Origin: Pseudomonadota bacterium
Lineage (GTDB): Bacteria > Pseudomonadota > Gammaproteobacteria > Steroidobacterales > Steroidobacteraceae
Length of the DNA stretch: 64,000 nucleotides
Assembly (NCBI GenBank): GCA_019352035.1
Contig: JABBNZ010000012.1
Coordinates: forward strand, 1-64,000
Direction: 5' to 3'
The notes beneath the pieces are model-generated. The model searched no databases. It was not told the DNA's origin and was given only the letters and a program-made list of their open reading frames with translations. The translations under genes were made by a program, and so were the position numbers. This document shows positions 1 through 9,737 of this stretch, one piece after another; the stretch's first letter is position 1; every line of letters begins with the position of its first letter.

Positions 1-189
1 GTCGTGATCGATGTCGGAATGAACCGTCTCGAGAATGGCCATCTGGTCGGGGATGTGCAGTTCGACGCCGCGCGGGAAAGGGCCGGCTGGATCACTCCGG
101 TGCCGGGCGGTGTGGGGCCGATGACGGTGGCGATGCTGATGTACAACACGCAAGAGGCCTGTCAGCGCCGTCAAGAGCGGCAAGGCTGA
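1..189 (+). CDS. folD: FolD bifunctional methylenetetrahydrofolate dehydrogenase/cyclohydrolase, C-terminal fragment (truncated by window edge)
   Basis: Translation [41 protein letters not shown] matches the FolD C-terminal signature; ends in TGA. Confidence 0.9.
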   Translation, partial: VVIDVGMNRLENGHLVGDVQFDAARERAGWITPVPGGVGPMTVAMLMYNTQEACQRRQERQG

Positions 190-337
190 GCCGACCCTCC
201 AACTCGCTGCTGTCGCTGCTCTCGCAGGAGAATCCTCCCGCAGGAGAGTCAGTCGACGGACTCTGCGTCCAGCGCGACGGCCACGTCCACGCCGAACCGT
301 ACGCGTAGCTGGACGCCGAAGGCAGAGCGGGGTCGAT

Positions 338-1768
338 CTAGGCCCGCCGCCACTCCGTCCTGCCGCCGGGCTTGTCCTCCAGAAGGACCCCCGCTCGGGC
401 GAGCTCGTCCCTGATCCGGTCGGCCTGCGCCCAGTTCTTCGCCTGGCGCGCAGCGATGCGCTCCTCGATCCGCCGCGCGATGTCCGTGTCCGTCAGGGGG
501 GTGGCCGCAACGGATTTGCGGTCCTCTTCCGACACGAGCTTCGTGCCGAGCGAAAACCACTCCTTCGGCGTCACCCTGACCCCGAGGACGCCGGCCAGGG
601 AGCGCAGCTGCGCCCCGAGGGCCGCGGCCCGGGCCGCCTCCCCGGCATCCTTGGCGCTGTTGATCTCGCGAGTCAGCGTCTGCAGGACCGCGATCGCCTC
701 CGGCGTGTTGAAATCATCGTCCATCGCCTCCTGGAAGCGGGCGGTGTACCCGGACGGCGGCGGGGCGCCGGGCGCCGGCTCCGGCAGGTCGCGCAACGCC
801 GTCATGATGCGCCCGAGCGCCGCATCCGCCTGCTCGAGCTGCTCGAGCGAATAGTTGATCGGGCCGCGGTAGTGGCTCGAGAGCACGAACCAGCGCAGCA
901 CGTCCGGGTGCCGCACCGCCTTTCCGAGCACTTCGCGCACCGTGAAGAAGTTGCCGAGCGACTTCGACATCTTCTCGTTGTCGATGTTGACGAAGCCGTT
1001 GTGCATCCAGATCTCGGCGAAGCGGTCACCGGTCGCCGCGCAAGTCTGGGCGATCTCGTTCTCGTGATGCGGGAACTTGAGGTCGAGGCCGCCGCCGTGG
1101 ATGTCGAAATGCGAGCCGAGGAGCGCCACCGACATGGCGGAGCACTCGATGTGCCATCCCGGACGGCCTTTGCCCCACGGTGAGTCCCATGCCGGCTCGC
1201 CGGGCTTGGCGTGCTTCCAGAGCACGAAGTCGAGCGGGTCGCGCTTGGCCTCGTCGATCTCGACCCGGGCACCCGCGCGAAGGTCGGCCAGATGCTTGCC
1301 GGAAAGCCGGCCGTAGCCCTCGAACTTCGCGACCGCATACATGACATCGCCGTTCGGGGCGGCATAGGCGTAGCCGCGCTCGATGAGCCGCTCGATCATG
1401 TCGATGATGGCCGGCAGGTATTGCGTGGCTCGGGGCTCGTGATCCGGCCGCATGACTCCGAGGGCGGCGCAATCCTCGTGCATGGCGCGGATGAACCGCT
1501 CCGTGAGCGCGCCGATCGGCTCGCCGTTCTGCGCGGCCCGCTTGATGATCTTGTCGTCGATGTCCGTGATGTTCTGCACGTAGGTGACACGATAGCCGCG
1601 GTGCCGCAGGTAGCGGTTGACCACATCGAACACGATCATCATGCGTGCATGCCCGACGTGGATGAAGTCGTACACCGTCATCCCGCACACATACATGCGG
1701 ACCTCGCCGGCCGCGAGGGTCTCGAGCGGCTGCTTCTCTCCGGTGAGCGAGTTGTGGATGCGGATCAT
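338..1768 (-). CDS. cysS: Cysteinyl-tRNA synthetase
   Basis: 476 aa; [44 protein letters not shown] class I aaRS motifs. Confidence 0.97.
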   Translation of the reverse strand: MIRIHNSLTGEKQPLETLAAGEVRMYVCGMTVYDFIHVGHARMMIVFDVVNRYLRHRGYRVTYVQNITDIDDKIIKRAAQNGEPIGALTERFIRAMHEDCAALGVMRPDHEPRATQYLPAIIDMIERLIERGYAYAAPNGDVMYAVAKFEGYGRLSGKHLADLRAGARVEIDEAKRDPLDFVLWKHAKPGEPAWDSPWGKGRPGWHIECSAMSVALLGSHFDIHGGGLDLKFPHHENEIAQTCAATGDRFAEIWMHNGFVNIDNEKMSKSLGNFFTVREVLGKAVRHPDVLRWFVLSSHYRGPINYSLEQLEQADAALGRIMTALRDLPEPAPGAPPPSGYTARFQEAMDDDFNTPEAIAVLQTLTREINSAKDAGEAARAAALGAQLRSLAGVLGVRVTPKEWFSLGTKLVSEEDRKSVAATPLTDTDIARRIEERIAARQAKNWAQADRIRDELARAGVLLEDKPGGRTEWRRA

Positions 1769-1804
1769 TTCGTCGGTTTCGTGAGGGGTGTGACGGACCG
1801 GGTG

Positions 1805-3241
1805 TCAGGCAAAGCGCGCCAGGCGCAGCTGCGCCTGGCCCGCGGGCATGGCCTTAAGGAGCGGCGCGAGCTCCGGCCCGTGGCCGCGGCCGGTGAGCGC
1901 AAGGCGCAGCGGCATGTAGAGCTCCGCACCCTTCTTTCCCGTCGCGGCGCGCACCGCCGAAGCGATGGCCGCCAGGTCGCTGCCGCTCGTGGCGGCGGCC
2001 TGCGCCGCGGCCGCGAAGAACCCGTTGCCGGCCTTGCGGACGATCGACTCGCCCTCAGGCTCCAGCGCCGGCGGCGGCCCGAAGATGATCCGCTCCCAGG
2101 GCCGCGCATCCTCCGGCAACACTACGTTGGGCAGGACCGCGGCCACGAATGCGTCCGTCGCGGACTCGCCGAGTCCCGCCGGCAGTGATGCGGCGAGCCA
2201 CGCCCGCGCCTCATCCATCGGCAGACGATGTACCGCTTCCTTCTGCCACGCCCGCAGCTGCTGCGCATCGAAATGCGCCGACGCTCGTCCGAGATGCGCA
2301 GGATCGAATGCCTGAGCCATGGCCTCGAGATCGAGAAGACCGTGCTCGCCGCTCGAGTGGCCCAGGCGAAAGAGATGGTTGACCAGCGCCTCCGCTCGAT
2401 AGCCGCTGTCGCGGTATTCGCGCACGCTCGTCGCGCCATGGCGCTTGGAAAGCGGCGCGCCGTCGGCGCCGAGGATCAGCGACACGTGCCCGTAGCGCGG
2501 CTGGCGCAAGCCCAGCGCCTCCAGGATCAGCAGCTGTCTCGGGGTGTTGGCGAGGTGATCTTCGCCCCGCAGGACATGCGTGACACCCATCTCGGCGTCA
2601 TCGATCGCATTGCTGAAGAAGAAAGCGGCCGTGCCGTCGGCGCGCCGGATGACGAAATCCCCGATGTCGTCCGAGAGAAAGCTCTGGGGACCGTGGACCA
2701 GATCCACGAACTCGATGCGCTTACCCGTGGGAACGCGAAAGCGCATCGTCGCGGACAGCCCCTGCTCCCGCTTGCCGCGGCGCTGCTCCTGCGAGAGCGC
2801 GCGGCAGGTCCCGGTGTAGCGCGGCGGCCGTCCCGAGCCCAGCTGGGCGCGGCGCGCCGCTTCGAGCTCGAGCGGTGTGCAGAAGCACGGATAAACCGCC
2901 TCCTGCCGCTCCAGGGCCTCGGAGAACCCGGCATAGAGCGCACCGCGCTGCGACTGGCGGTAGGGTCCCCGGCCGTCCTCCCGGTCCGGCCCCGCATTCC
3001 AGTCCAACCGGAGCCAGCGCAGATCCTCGAGCACCGCGGCCAGGTGCGACTCCTGGCTGCGCTGCGCATCCGTGTCCTCGATCCGCAGCAGGAAGCGCCC
3101 GCCGGCGCGGCGCGCCAGCAGATAGTTAAATAGCGCCGTACGCGCGTTGCCGAGGTGCAACTCCCCAGTCGGACTCGGCGCAAAGCGCGTCACCACACCG
3201 GGGTCGAACCCCGCGGCGGCTGAGCTGTCCATTGCGGTCAT
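1805..3241 (-). CDS. gltX: Glutamyl-tRNA synthetase (exact start uncertain)
   Basis: TRFAPSPTGELHLGNARTALFNYLLAR and LSKRHGATSVREYRDSGY motifs. Confidence 0.95.
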   Translation of the reverse strand: MTAMDSSAAAGFDPGVVTRFAPSPTGELHLGNARTALFNYLLARRAGGRFLLRIEDTDAQRSQESHLAAVLEDLRWLRLDWNAGPDREDGRGPYRQSQRGALYAGFSEALERQEAVYPCFCTPLELEAARRAQLGSGRPPRYTGTCRALSQEQRRGKREQGLSATMRFRVPTGKRIEFVDLVHGPQSFLSDDIGDFVIRRADGTAAFFFSNAIDDAEMGVTHVLRGEDHLANTPRQLLILEALGLRQPRYGHVSLILGADGAPLSKRHGATSVREYRDSGYRAEALVNHLFRLGHSSGEHGLLDLEAMAQAFDPAHLGRASAHFDAQQLRAWQKEAVHRLPMDEARAWLAASLPAGLGESATDAFVAAVLPNVVLPEDARPWERIIFGPPPALEPEGESIVRKAGNGFFAAAAQAAATSGSDLAAIASAVRAATGKKGAELYMPLRLALTGRGHGPELAPLLKAMPAGQAQLRLARFA

Positions 3242-3345
3242 GCGGCAATGGTACGGGGTTTACCGCGGGAGCGACATCGCCCAGCCCCGGACCCCTGGCG
3301 CTGCTAAGATCCCGGCCTCAACGAGATACGCGACACGGAGACCCA

Positions 3346-4317
3346 ATGCGCGCCCAGAACCGGACCCTGATCGCGGCATGCACCCTGGCGGCCGCCCTCG
3401 CCTGCCTCCTGCTCGTGCAGCCCGCGGCTCGCGCGCAAGACGCGTCCCACACCAATCCCGAGGTGCGGGTCACCACGGACATGGGCTCCTTCGTGATCGA
3501 GCTGCGGCCCAACCGCGCTCCGCTCACCGTGGCCAATTTCCTGCACTACGTGCGCTCCGGCTTCTACAACAACACCCTCTTCCACCGCGTGGTGGCCAAC
3601 TTCGTCGTTCAGGGCGGCGGTCATGCCTCGACACCGCCCTACGCGCTAAAGCCCACCTACCCGCCGATCGACAACGAGTCGGGCAACGGCCTGCAGAACA
3701 AGCGCGGCACGGTCGGCCTCGCGCGCGCCGCCGCTCCCGATACCGGCAATGCCCAGTTCTACATCAATCTCGTCGACAATCCGGAGCTCGACCCCCTGCC
3801 GACGCGCTGGGGCTACGCGGTATTCGGCAAGGTGGTCGAGGGAATGAGCGTCGTCGATCGCATCGGCACCGTCGCGACGGGCGCCTTCGGGCCCTTCAAG
3901 TCCGATGCGCCGCTGAAGCCGCTGATCATCGAGAAGGTCGAAGAGATCACGCCGTCGCAGCTCTCCTCACCCTCGACCGGCACACCGCCGGCACCCCCGC
4001 CGTCAGGGACGCCGAGCTCGGGGACATCCTCCTCGGGATCCTCGAGCACGGGTTCTGCCGGCGCGGCGAGCCCGCAGTCGGGGTCACCGCAGTCCTCGCA
4101 ACCTCCCGCTGCCGGCCCGCCGGCACAGCCGGCGGAGAAGGGAGCGAAGCCCGCTGCTGCGCCGGCGGGCGCTACGAGCGGCCAGTCTTCGGACGCGACG
4201 CCGCCTCCGACGCAGTCGCAGTCTGGCGCGGGCGCTGCCGACCAGCCCAGCGGCGGCGCTGGGACCGCGGACAGCACGGGCAGCACGGGCAGCACGAGCA
4301 CCACGCCGCAGCGATGA
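3346..4317 (+). CDS. Exported cyclophilin-type peptidyl-prolyl isomerase with long low-complexity C-terminal tail
   Basis: Signal peptide MRAQNRTLIAACTLAAALACLLLV..ARAQD, cyclophilin core TVANFLHYVRSGFYNNTLFHRVVANFVVQGGG, then ~120 aa rich in S/G/P/Q/T/A. Confidence 0.9.
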   Translation: MRAQNRTLIAACTLAAALACLLLVQPAARAQDASHTNPEVRVTTDMGSFVIELRPNRAPLTVANFLHYVRSGFYNNTLFHRVVANFVVQGGGHASTPPYALKPTYPPIDNESGNGLQNKRGTVGLARAAAPDTGNAQFYINLVDNPELDPLPTRWGYAVFGKVVEGMSVVDRIGTVATGAFGPFKSDAPLKPLIIEKVEEITPSQLSSPSTGTPPAPPPSGTPSSGTSSSGSSSTGSAGAASPQSGSPQSSQPPAAGPPAQPAEKGAKPAAAPAGATSGQSSDATPPPTQSQSGAGAADQPSGGAGTADSTGSTGSTSTTPQR

Positions 4318-5087
4318 CAGCGGCGCCGGACCCCGCAACACCACGGGCTCCGGGCCCAGCATCCGCGCGATACGTCTTCGTTTCCGACGTACATCTCGAC
4401 GCCGCGGCTCCGGATGCACAGTGGCAATTTCTCGAGTTTCTGCGCACGCAGGCCGCTGGCGCGCGCGCACTCTATATCCTGGGCGACCTCTTCGAGGCCT
4501 GGGTCGGAGATGATGATGCCGGGGGCGAAAGGGCCGCCGTGCTCACCGCGCTGCGTGAGCTGACCGCAAGCGGCGTCGCCTGCTTCTTCCTGCACGGCAA
4601 CCGGGACTTTCTCATCGGCGAGGACTTCTGCCGCGAGACTGGATGTCAGCTGTTGCCCGACCCCGTGATTGCGCAGCTCGATGACGAGCGGGTCCTGCTG
4701 ACCCACGGCGATGCGTTCTGCACCGATGACCATGCCTATCAGGAGCTGCGCAGCATCGTCAGGACGCCTGTCTGGCAGCGGCGGTTTCTCGCCTTACCGC
4801 TTTCCGACCGCCAGCTGCTTGCCAACGAGGCGCGCGCGGGCAGCCGCGCGCACACCACGCGCAGCGTCCCGCAGGTGATGGATGTGAACGCCGCGGCCGT
4901 AACGGCGGCGTTCAAGGCCGCACGCGTCCGCAGGATCATTCACGGCCACACGCACAGGCCCGCGGTGCACGATGCGCTGGTGGACGGCCAGCCCGTCCAG
5001 CGCATCGTGCTGGGCGCCTGGTATGAGCAGGGCAGCTATCTGGTGCGCGAGGCTGGAAACTACGTCCTCAGGACTCTGCCCCGCTGA
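4314..5087 (+). CDS. lpxH: UDP-2,3-diacylglucosamine hydrolase
   Basis: YVFVSDVHLDAAAPD, ILGDLFEAWVGDDD, FLHGNRDFLIG, IIHGHTHRPAVH; ATG overlaps the PPIase stop (ATGA). Confidence 0.93.
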   Translation: MTAAPDPATPRAPGPASARYVFVSDVHLDAAAPDAQWQFLEFLRTQAAGARALYILGDLFEAWVGDDDAGGERAAVLTALRELTASGVACFFLHGNRDFLIGEDFCRETGCQLLPDPVIAQLDDERVLLTHGDAFCTDDHAYQELRSIVRTPVWQRRFLALPLSDRQLLANEARAGSRAHTTRSVPQVMDVNAAAVTAAFKAARVRRIIHGHTHRPAVHDALVDGQPVQRIVLGAWYEQGSYLVREAGNYVLRTLPR

Positions 5088-5091
5088 GCGC

Positions 5092-5568
5092 TCATCGGGG
5101 CCCGGGTCCCGGTGCGGCTCCCGGCGGCGGCGGCGGTCCCATACGCCCGCCATGCATCAGCCTGCCGTGCATCATCATGCCGTGCATCATCATCGGGCCC
5201 ATCATCATGTGCGGCCCGGGCATGAGAACCTCGAATTTCTTCATCTGCTCCGGGCTCAACACACCCGTGAGCTTCTCGACGGTGTCCTTGCGTACGGCGC
5301 GATGGGTTTCCCGGATCTGCCGCATCGCCTGCTCCATGGTTCGCCGCATGCGGGCATGCTCCGCGGCGAGAATGGTCCGCACCTTCTGTTGCTGCGCCGG
5401 TGTCAGATCGAGGAGCACCGTGAGCTGCTCCATCCGGCGTTGCTCCATCCGGTGCATCATGGCGCGCCCGCCGTGCCAGGGATGCGGGGGCGGCGCCGGC
5501 GGTGTCTGAGCCAGCGCCATCCCGGAGGCGCAAAGCAGCGCGATCGCTACTACGCTGTGTCTGATCAT
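5092..5568 (-). CDS. Spy/CpxP-like periplasmic protein with Met/His-rich C-terminus
   Basis: Signal peptide; LTPAQQQKVRTIL and LSPEQMKKFE (LTxxQ-like repeats); tail MMMGPMMMHGMMMHGRLMHGG. Confidence 0.75.
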   Translation of the reverse strand: MIRHSVVAIALLCASGMALAQTPPAPPPHPWHGGRAMMHRMEQRRMEQLTVLLDLTPAQQQKVRTILAAEHARMRRTMEQAMRQIRETHRAVRKDTVEKLTGVLSPEQMKKFEVLMPGPHMMMGPMMMHGMMMHGRLMHGGRMGPPPPPGAAPGPGPR

Positions 5569-5640
5569 CGTTCGTCCCCTGTGTGGGCTTGATGGTGAGA
5601 GGACTCTAGCGCCTCCCGCCGGCCAGCGACGTAAGCAATC

Positions 5641-7194
5641 TTAATGCCGCCGCGGCAGCGTGAGCTGGGCCTCGAGGCCGCCCTCGGGACGGTTGCGCAG
5701 CGCGAGAGCCCCGCCATGGGCCTGCGCGACGTCCCGCGCGATGCTGAGTCCCAGGCCCGTACCCCCGGTGTCGCGGTTGCGGGAAGACTCCAGCCGATAG
5801 AACGGCTCGAACACTTTCTCGAGCTCCTCGGGAGGGATGCCCGGACCGTCATCGCAGACGCTGATCTGGAGCTGCGCCCCGTCCCGGACCAGAATCGTCG
5901 CACGGACGCCGAAGTTGATGGCGTTGCCGACCAGATTGGTGATGCACCGCTTCAATGCCTGTGGCTTGCCCGGAAACGGCCGCAGAGCGCGTCCCTCGAC
6001 CGTCACCTCCTTGCCCATCTCCACGAACTCACCGCGGATGGTCTCGAGAAGCAGGTTGACGTCGACCGGCTCCAGTCCCTCCTCGTCGTTCAATCCACGA
6101 AAGAGCGCCAGCGCTCCGCGCACCATGCTCTCCATCTCATCGAGCTCCTTGCCGAAGCGGGCCTGCAGCGCAGGGTCCTCGATCTGCGTCTCGACCTGAA
6201 GCCGCAGCCGCGTCAGCGGCGTCTTGAGGTCATGAGACATGGCCGCAAGCACGCGCGTGCGGCTATCGAGGTATCGATGCAGACGGTCCTGCATGGTGTT
6301 GAAGGCGCGGGCGGCGTGGCGCAGCTCGCGCGCGCCCTTCTCTTCCAGCTTCGGCTGGCGCTCGCCCCTTCCGATGTTGTCCGCCGCGCTCGCGAGCCGG
6401 GACAGCGGGCGGGTGATGCCGCGGGCGGCGATGTAGAGCGCAACGACGAGCAGGACCACGAGGAGAATGACGTTGAGCATCAGGCTCGGGGGCAGCGGCG
6501 CTCCTGGATCGATGCGCGTGACGCGGTAGACGAGCCTGGAGTCATCGGGCAGATGGATGACGACGTCATAGGCCCGGGCAGGCTGAGCAGCCGGCAATCC
6601 CAGGAAAGGCGAGGGGATCTGAATGACCCGCGCGGCCGGTGCGGCCGCCGTCCGCACCGAAACACCGTACCCGCTGCCGAGCTCCGCCCGCAGCTGCCGG
6701 GTCAGCGCCGCCTTCAAACCGAGGCTTCGCGAGGTGAACGGAAGTTGTATGAAGAAGTGCGGCCATGAGTGGGGGCGCAGAAGCGATGTGCGCGCAGGCG
6801 CCTTGGGGGAAGGCCTGGCAGCTCCTACGCCAGGGTGCGGCGCCAGGGCGGATGGCGGCCCGCCCCCGGCGGCCGGCGGCAACAGGTCAGGTGTCCTGCT
6901 CCAGGCATGCGCCCGCAGGCGCAGGGCCCGCCGCTCGCGGTGAAGCGCGAGGCGCGCCGCCTGCTCCTTCAGCCGCGCGATCGTGGGACCGCGCTGCTCG
7001 GGCGGCAGCTGCTCGAGCAGCAGCGTGATCTCCGTGATCCGGCGCGACCACACCCAAACACTGGTGTCGAGGGCGAATTGCTCCAAGTGGCGTGCGAAGA
7101 GGTACAGCGTCGCGGCCTGCGCCAGCACGACGGCGATCACCAGGGCGGCGATCAGGCGGCCGAACAGTGAGTGCGGCCAAGGCGAGATACGCAT
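5641..7194 (-). CDS. EnvZ-like sensor histidine kinase
   Basis: HAMP, MSHDLKTPLTRLRLQ H-box, DDGPGIPPEELEKVFEPFYR, GTGLGLSIARDVAQAHGG; start at MRISPWPHSLFGRL. Confidence 0.9.
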   Translation of the reverse strand: MRISPWPHSLFGRLIAALVIAVVLAQAATLYLFARHLEQFALDTSVWVWSRRITEITLLLEQLPPEQRGPTIARLKEQAARLALHRERRALRLRAHAWSRTPDLLPPAAGGGPPSALAPHPGVGAARPSPKAPARTSLLRPHSWPHFFIQLPFTSRSLGLKAALTRQLRAELGSGYGVSVRTAAAPAARVIQIPSPFLGLPAAQPARAYDVVIHLPDDSRLVYRVTRIDPGAPLPPSLMLNVILLVVLLVVALYIAARGITRPLSRLASAADNIGRGERQPKLEEKGARELRHAARAFNTMQDRLHRYLDSRTRVLAAMSHDLKTPLTRLRLQVETQIEDPALQARFGKELDEMESMVRGALALFRGLNDEEGLEPVDVNLLLETIRGEFVEMGKEVTVEGRALRPFPGKPQALKRCITNLVGNAINFGVRATILVRDGAQLQISVCDDGPGIPPEELEKVFEPFYRLESSRNRDTGGTGLGLSIARDVAQAHGGALALRNRPEGGLEAQLTLPRRH

Positions 7195-7210
7195 ATAGGA
7201 GCGGGCGGCC

Positions 7211-7939
7211 TCAGGCGCTCTCGACCGGAACGCCGATGACATAGCCCTCGCCGTATACGGTCTTGATGATCTGCGGCGCGCGGGCGTCGTCGCCCAGAAT
7301 CTGCCGCAGACGGCTGACTCGCACGTCGATGCTGCGGTCGAATGGGTCCGCCTCGCGTCCGCGCAGCAACTCCGTCAGTTGTGCCCGCGACAACACCCGG
7401 TTTCCGGCGGAGAGAAGCACGGCGAGCAAGCGATATTCCGCACCGCTAAGGGAGACATCCTTGCCAGACGCATCAGTGAGCGTCCGTCGTGTCGTGTCGA
7501 GCCGCCAACCGGCGAAAGAGAACCCGCGGACCAACTGTGGATTGGGATCCCGAGGCGTGTGGGCCGCGCGCCGCAGCACCGCCCGAATCCGCACCAGGAG
7601 CTCGCGCGGATTGAAGGGCTTCGGCAGGTAGTCGTCAGCGCCGACCTCGAGTCCGACGATCCGATCGACGTCCTCGCCGCGCGCGGTCAGCATGATCACC
7701 GGAATCTGCGAATGCGTGCGCAGCTCGCGGCACAGGGCGAGGCCGTCCTCTGCGGGCAGCATCAGATCGAGCACGATGAGGTCGACCGACGACCGCTCCA
7801 GCACGCGCCGCATCTCACGGCCGTCCGGGACGGCCGTCGTGCGGAAATCGTTCTTCTCCAGATATTGACTCAACAGCGAGCGGATCTCGCGGTCGTCGTC
7901 GACGATGAGGAGGTGCGGATGGTCGGTCATGTCGAGCAA
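7211..7939 (-). CDS. OmpR-family response regulator
   Basis: LLIVDDDREIRSLLSQYL, LIVLDLMLPAEDGL, winged-helix DVRVSRLRQILGDD..IKTVYGEGYVI. Confidence 0.92.
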   Translation of the reverse strand: MLDMTDHPHLLIVDDDREIRSLLSQYLEKNDFRTTAVPDGREMRRVLERSSVDLIVLDLMLPAEDGLALCRELRTHSQIPVIMLTARGEDVDRIVGLEVGADDYLPKPFNPRELLVRIRAVLRRAAHTPRDPNPQLVRGFSFAGWRLDTTRRTLTDASGKDVSLSGAEYRLLAVLLSAGNRVLSRAQLTELLRGREADPFDRSIDVRVSRLRQILGDDARAPQIIKTVYGEGYVIGVPVESA

Positions 7940-7975
7940 GATAACCGCGCCCTGCGCGGCTGTTGTAACGAACTG

Positions 7976-8620
7976 TTATTCCGGCGGCCCCGAGTGGAAC
8001 CGCAGCTGCGCATCCGGGGCCGTGGCGAGCCGGGCCTCATGCTCGGCGAGCTCCCGCAGCCGCTGCCGCCACTGCGGCGGCGCCGCCTCCTGCGCGAGCT
8101 CGAGATATTGCTCGAAGTGCCGGGCCTCCGACCGTGCGAGCTGCCCATAGAACCCGCCCACCTGCGCGGGCAGACGCGGGGCGAGCAGGCGAAAGCGCTC
8201 GCAGGAGCGAGCCTCGATCAAAGCTCCCGTCAGGAGCAGGTCGAGCTTGCGTCCGGGGTCCGCGGTGCGCAGCGCCGTTCTCAGACCCGCGGCATAGCGG
8301 CCCGGCCGCTGCCGCTCGAACGGCACCCCGAGCGTGGTCATGAGCGCCTGTACCTGCTCGAAGTGCCGCAGCTCCTCGCGCGCCAGGCGCGACAGTGCGG
8401 CGGCGAGGCGGCGGTCCTGCGGATAGGCGAACATCAGCGCGAGGGCGGTCGACGCGGCCTTCTTCTCGCACTGCGCGTGATCGTTGAGGAGCTCCCGCCA
8501 GCAGGCGGACGCCGCCTCCACCCAGGCGGGCGGTGTCGGCGCGAGCAATATGCCGGCCTCGCCGTTGCGAGGCCCCGTCCCGGCGCCCTCTGAGACCCGC
8601 GTTCTCGAGTCGACACTCAC
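7976..8620 (-). CDS. miaE: MiaE tRNA hydroxylase
   Basis: LLNDHAQCEKKAASTALALMFAYPQ, EELRHFEQVQALM, EARSCERFRLLAPRL, SEARHFEQYLELA di-iron motifs. Confidence 0.9.
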   Translation of the reverse strand: MSVDSRTRVSEGAGTGPRNGEAGILLAPTPPAWVEAASACWRELLNDHAQCEKKAASTALALMFAYPQDRRLAAALSRLAREELRHFEQVQALMTTLGVPFERQRPGRYAAGLRTALRTADPGRKLDLLLTGALIEARSCERFRLLAPRLPAQVGGFYGQLARSEARHFEQYLELAQEAAPPQWRQRLRELAEHEARLATAPDAQLRFHSGPPE

Positions 8621-8730
8621 CGGGAAGCCCCTTCGGGCCGGCTGTCGCCGTCCACAAAAGCCGCCGGAGCGTTTGAACGCCCGGCTTCGCCGGGCGGGCC
8701 CGCAGGGCCGAGGCCCATGGATGGGCCGGG

Positions 8731-8753
8731 TAAAATTGGTCCCGACAATTTTG
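8731..8753. terminator. Hairpin AAAATTG-loop-CAATTTT directly downstream of the kinase stop codon
   Basis: 8732-8738 AAAATTG pairs with 8746-8752 CAATTTT; adjacent to the stop codon at 8754-8756. Confidence 0.35.
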
Positions 8754-9638
8754 TCACACCGGCTGCAGGAATCGCTCGAGCTGCCGGTCCAGAGCCTGCG
8801 CAGCCGCGAGCGCGGTCGGAAAACGCTCGTGCGGCTCCTTGGCGAGCAGGCGCTCGAGCAGCGGCTGCAGTCCCTCGAGACCTTCGGGGAGCCGCGGCAC
8901 CGGCTCCTTGCGATGCTTGTAGATGAGCGCCATCGGGCTGTCGGCTCGATACGGCTTGCCGCCGGTCAGCATCTCGTAAAGGATCACACCGAGGCTGTAG
9001 AGATCGCTGCGCGCATCGGTCGGCTCGCCGTGCCCCTGCTCCGGACTCATGTAGTGCGGCGTGCCGAAGATCAGGCCGCGCTCGGTCAGGTCGAGATTCT
9101 GCGCCGCATCCTTGGACATACCGAAATCGATCAGCGCGATGCTGCCGTCCTCGCGCAACATGACGTTGCCGGGCTTGAGGTCGCGATGCACCACGCCCGC
9201 GGCGTGCAGCGCATCGAGGGCCCGCGCGATCTGCGCCGCCACCCGCACGGCCGAGCGCGGCGAAACCTGCGTTTTCATGCGCCGGCGCAGGTCGCCGCGG
9301 GCAAAGTATTCCATCACGAGCCAGGCGTGCTCGTCGCTGACACCGAGGTCGAAGAGCCGCACGATCCCCGGATGACGGATGCGCTGCGCGATCTCGTACT
9401 CCTGCAGGAACCTGAGAAAGGAGTCCGAGGCCTCGCCGTGCTCATGCTGGTCCCGCACCACCTTGAGGGCGACCCGCGAGCGATTCTCGAGGCGCTCGGC
9501 CAGAAAGATGTCGGCGCGCTTGCCGCTGGCCACCTGGTGCAAACGCTCATAGCCGCGGATGAAGGCGCCGCCGAACAACTGTGACTGCGGCACGGCACGC
9601 GGATCCGGGGAGGCGTCCTGGGGCGGTTCCTGGGGCAT
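8754..9638 (-). CDS. Serine/threonine protein kinase
   Basis: GVVHRDLKPGNVMLREDGSIALIDFGMSK, GTPHYMSPEQGHGEPTDARSDLYSLGVILYEMLTG. Confidence 0.93.
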   Translation of the reverse strand: MPQEPPQDASPDPRAVPQSQLFGGAFIRGYERLHQVASGKRADIFLAERLENRSRVALKVVRDQHEHGEASDSFLRFLQEYEIAQRIRHPGIVRLFDLGVSDEHAWLVMEYFARGDLRRRMKTQVSPRSAVRVAAQIARALDALHAAGVVHRDLKPGNVMLREDGSIALIDFGMSKDAAQNLDLTERGLIFGTPHYMSPEQGHGEPTDARSDLYSLGVILYEMLTGGKPYRADSPMALIYKHRKEPVPRLPEGLEGLQPLLERLLAKEPHERFPTALAAAQALDRQLERFLQPV

Positions 9639-9737
9639 CTTCGGGCCTTATATCACGTTTCGCCCGGGCGGCAGATTCGATGAGTTTCCCGGAGTATTCG
9701 GCACGGGCAGTGGCGCGCCTGAGAGGCTACAGCGCGC

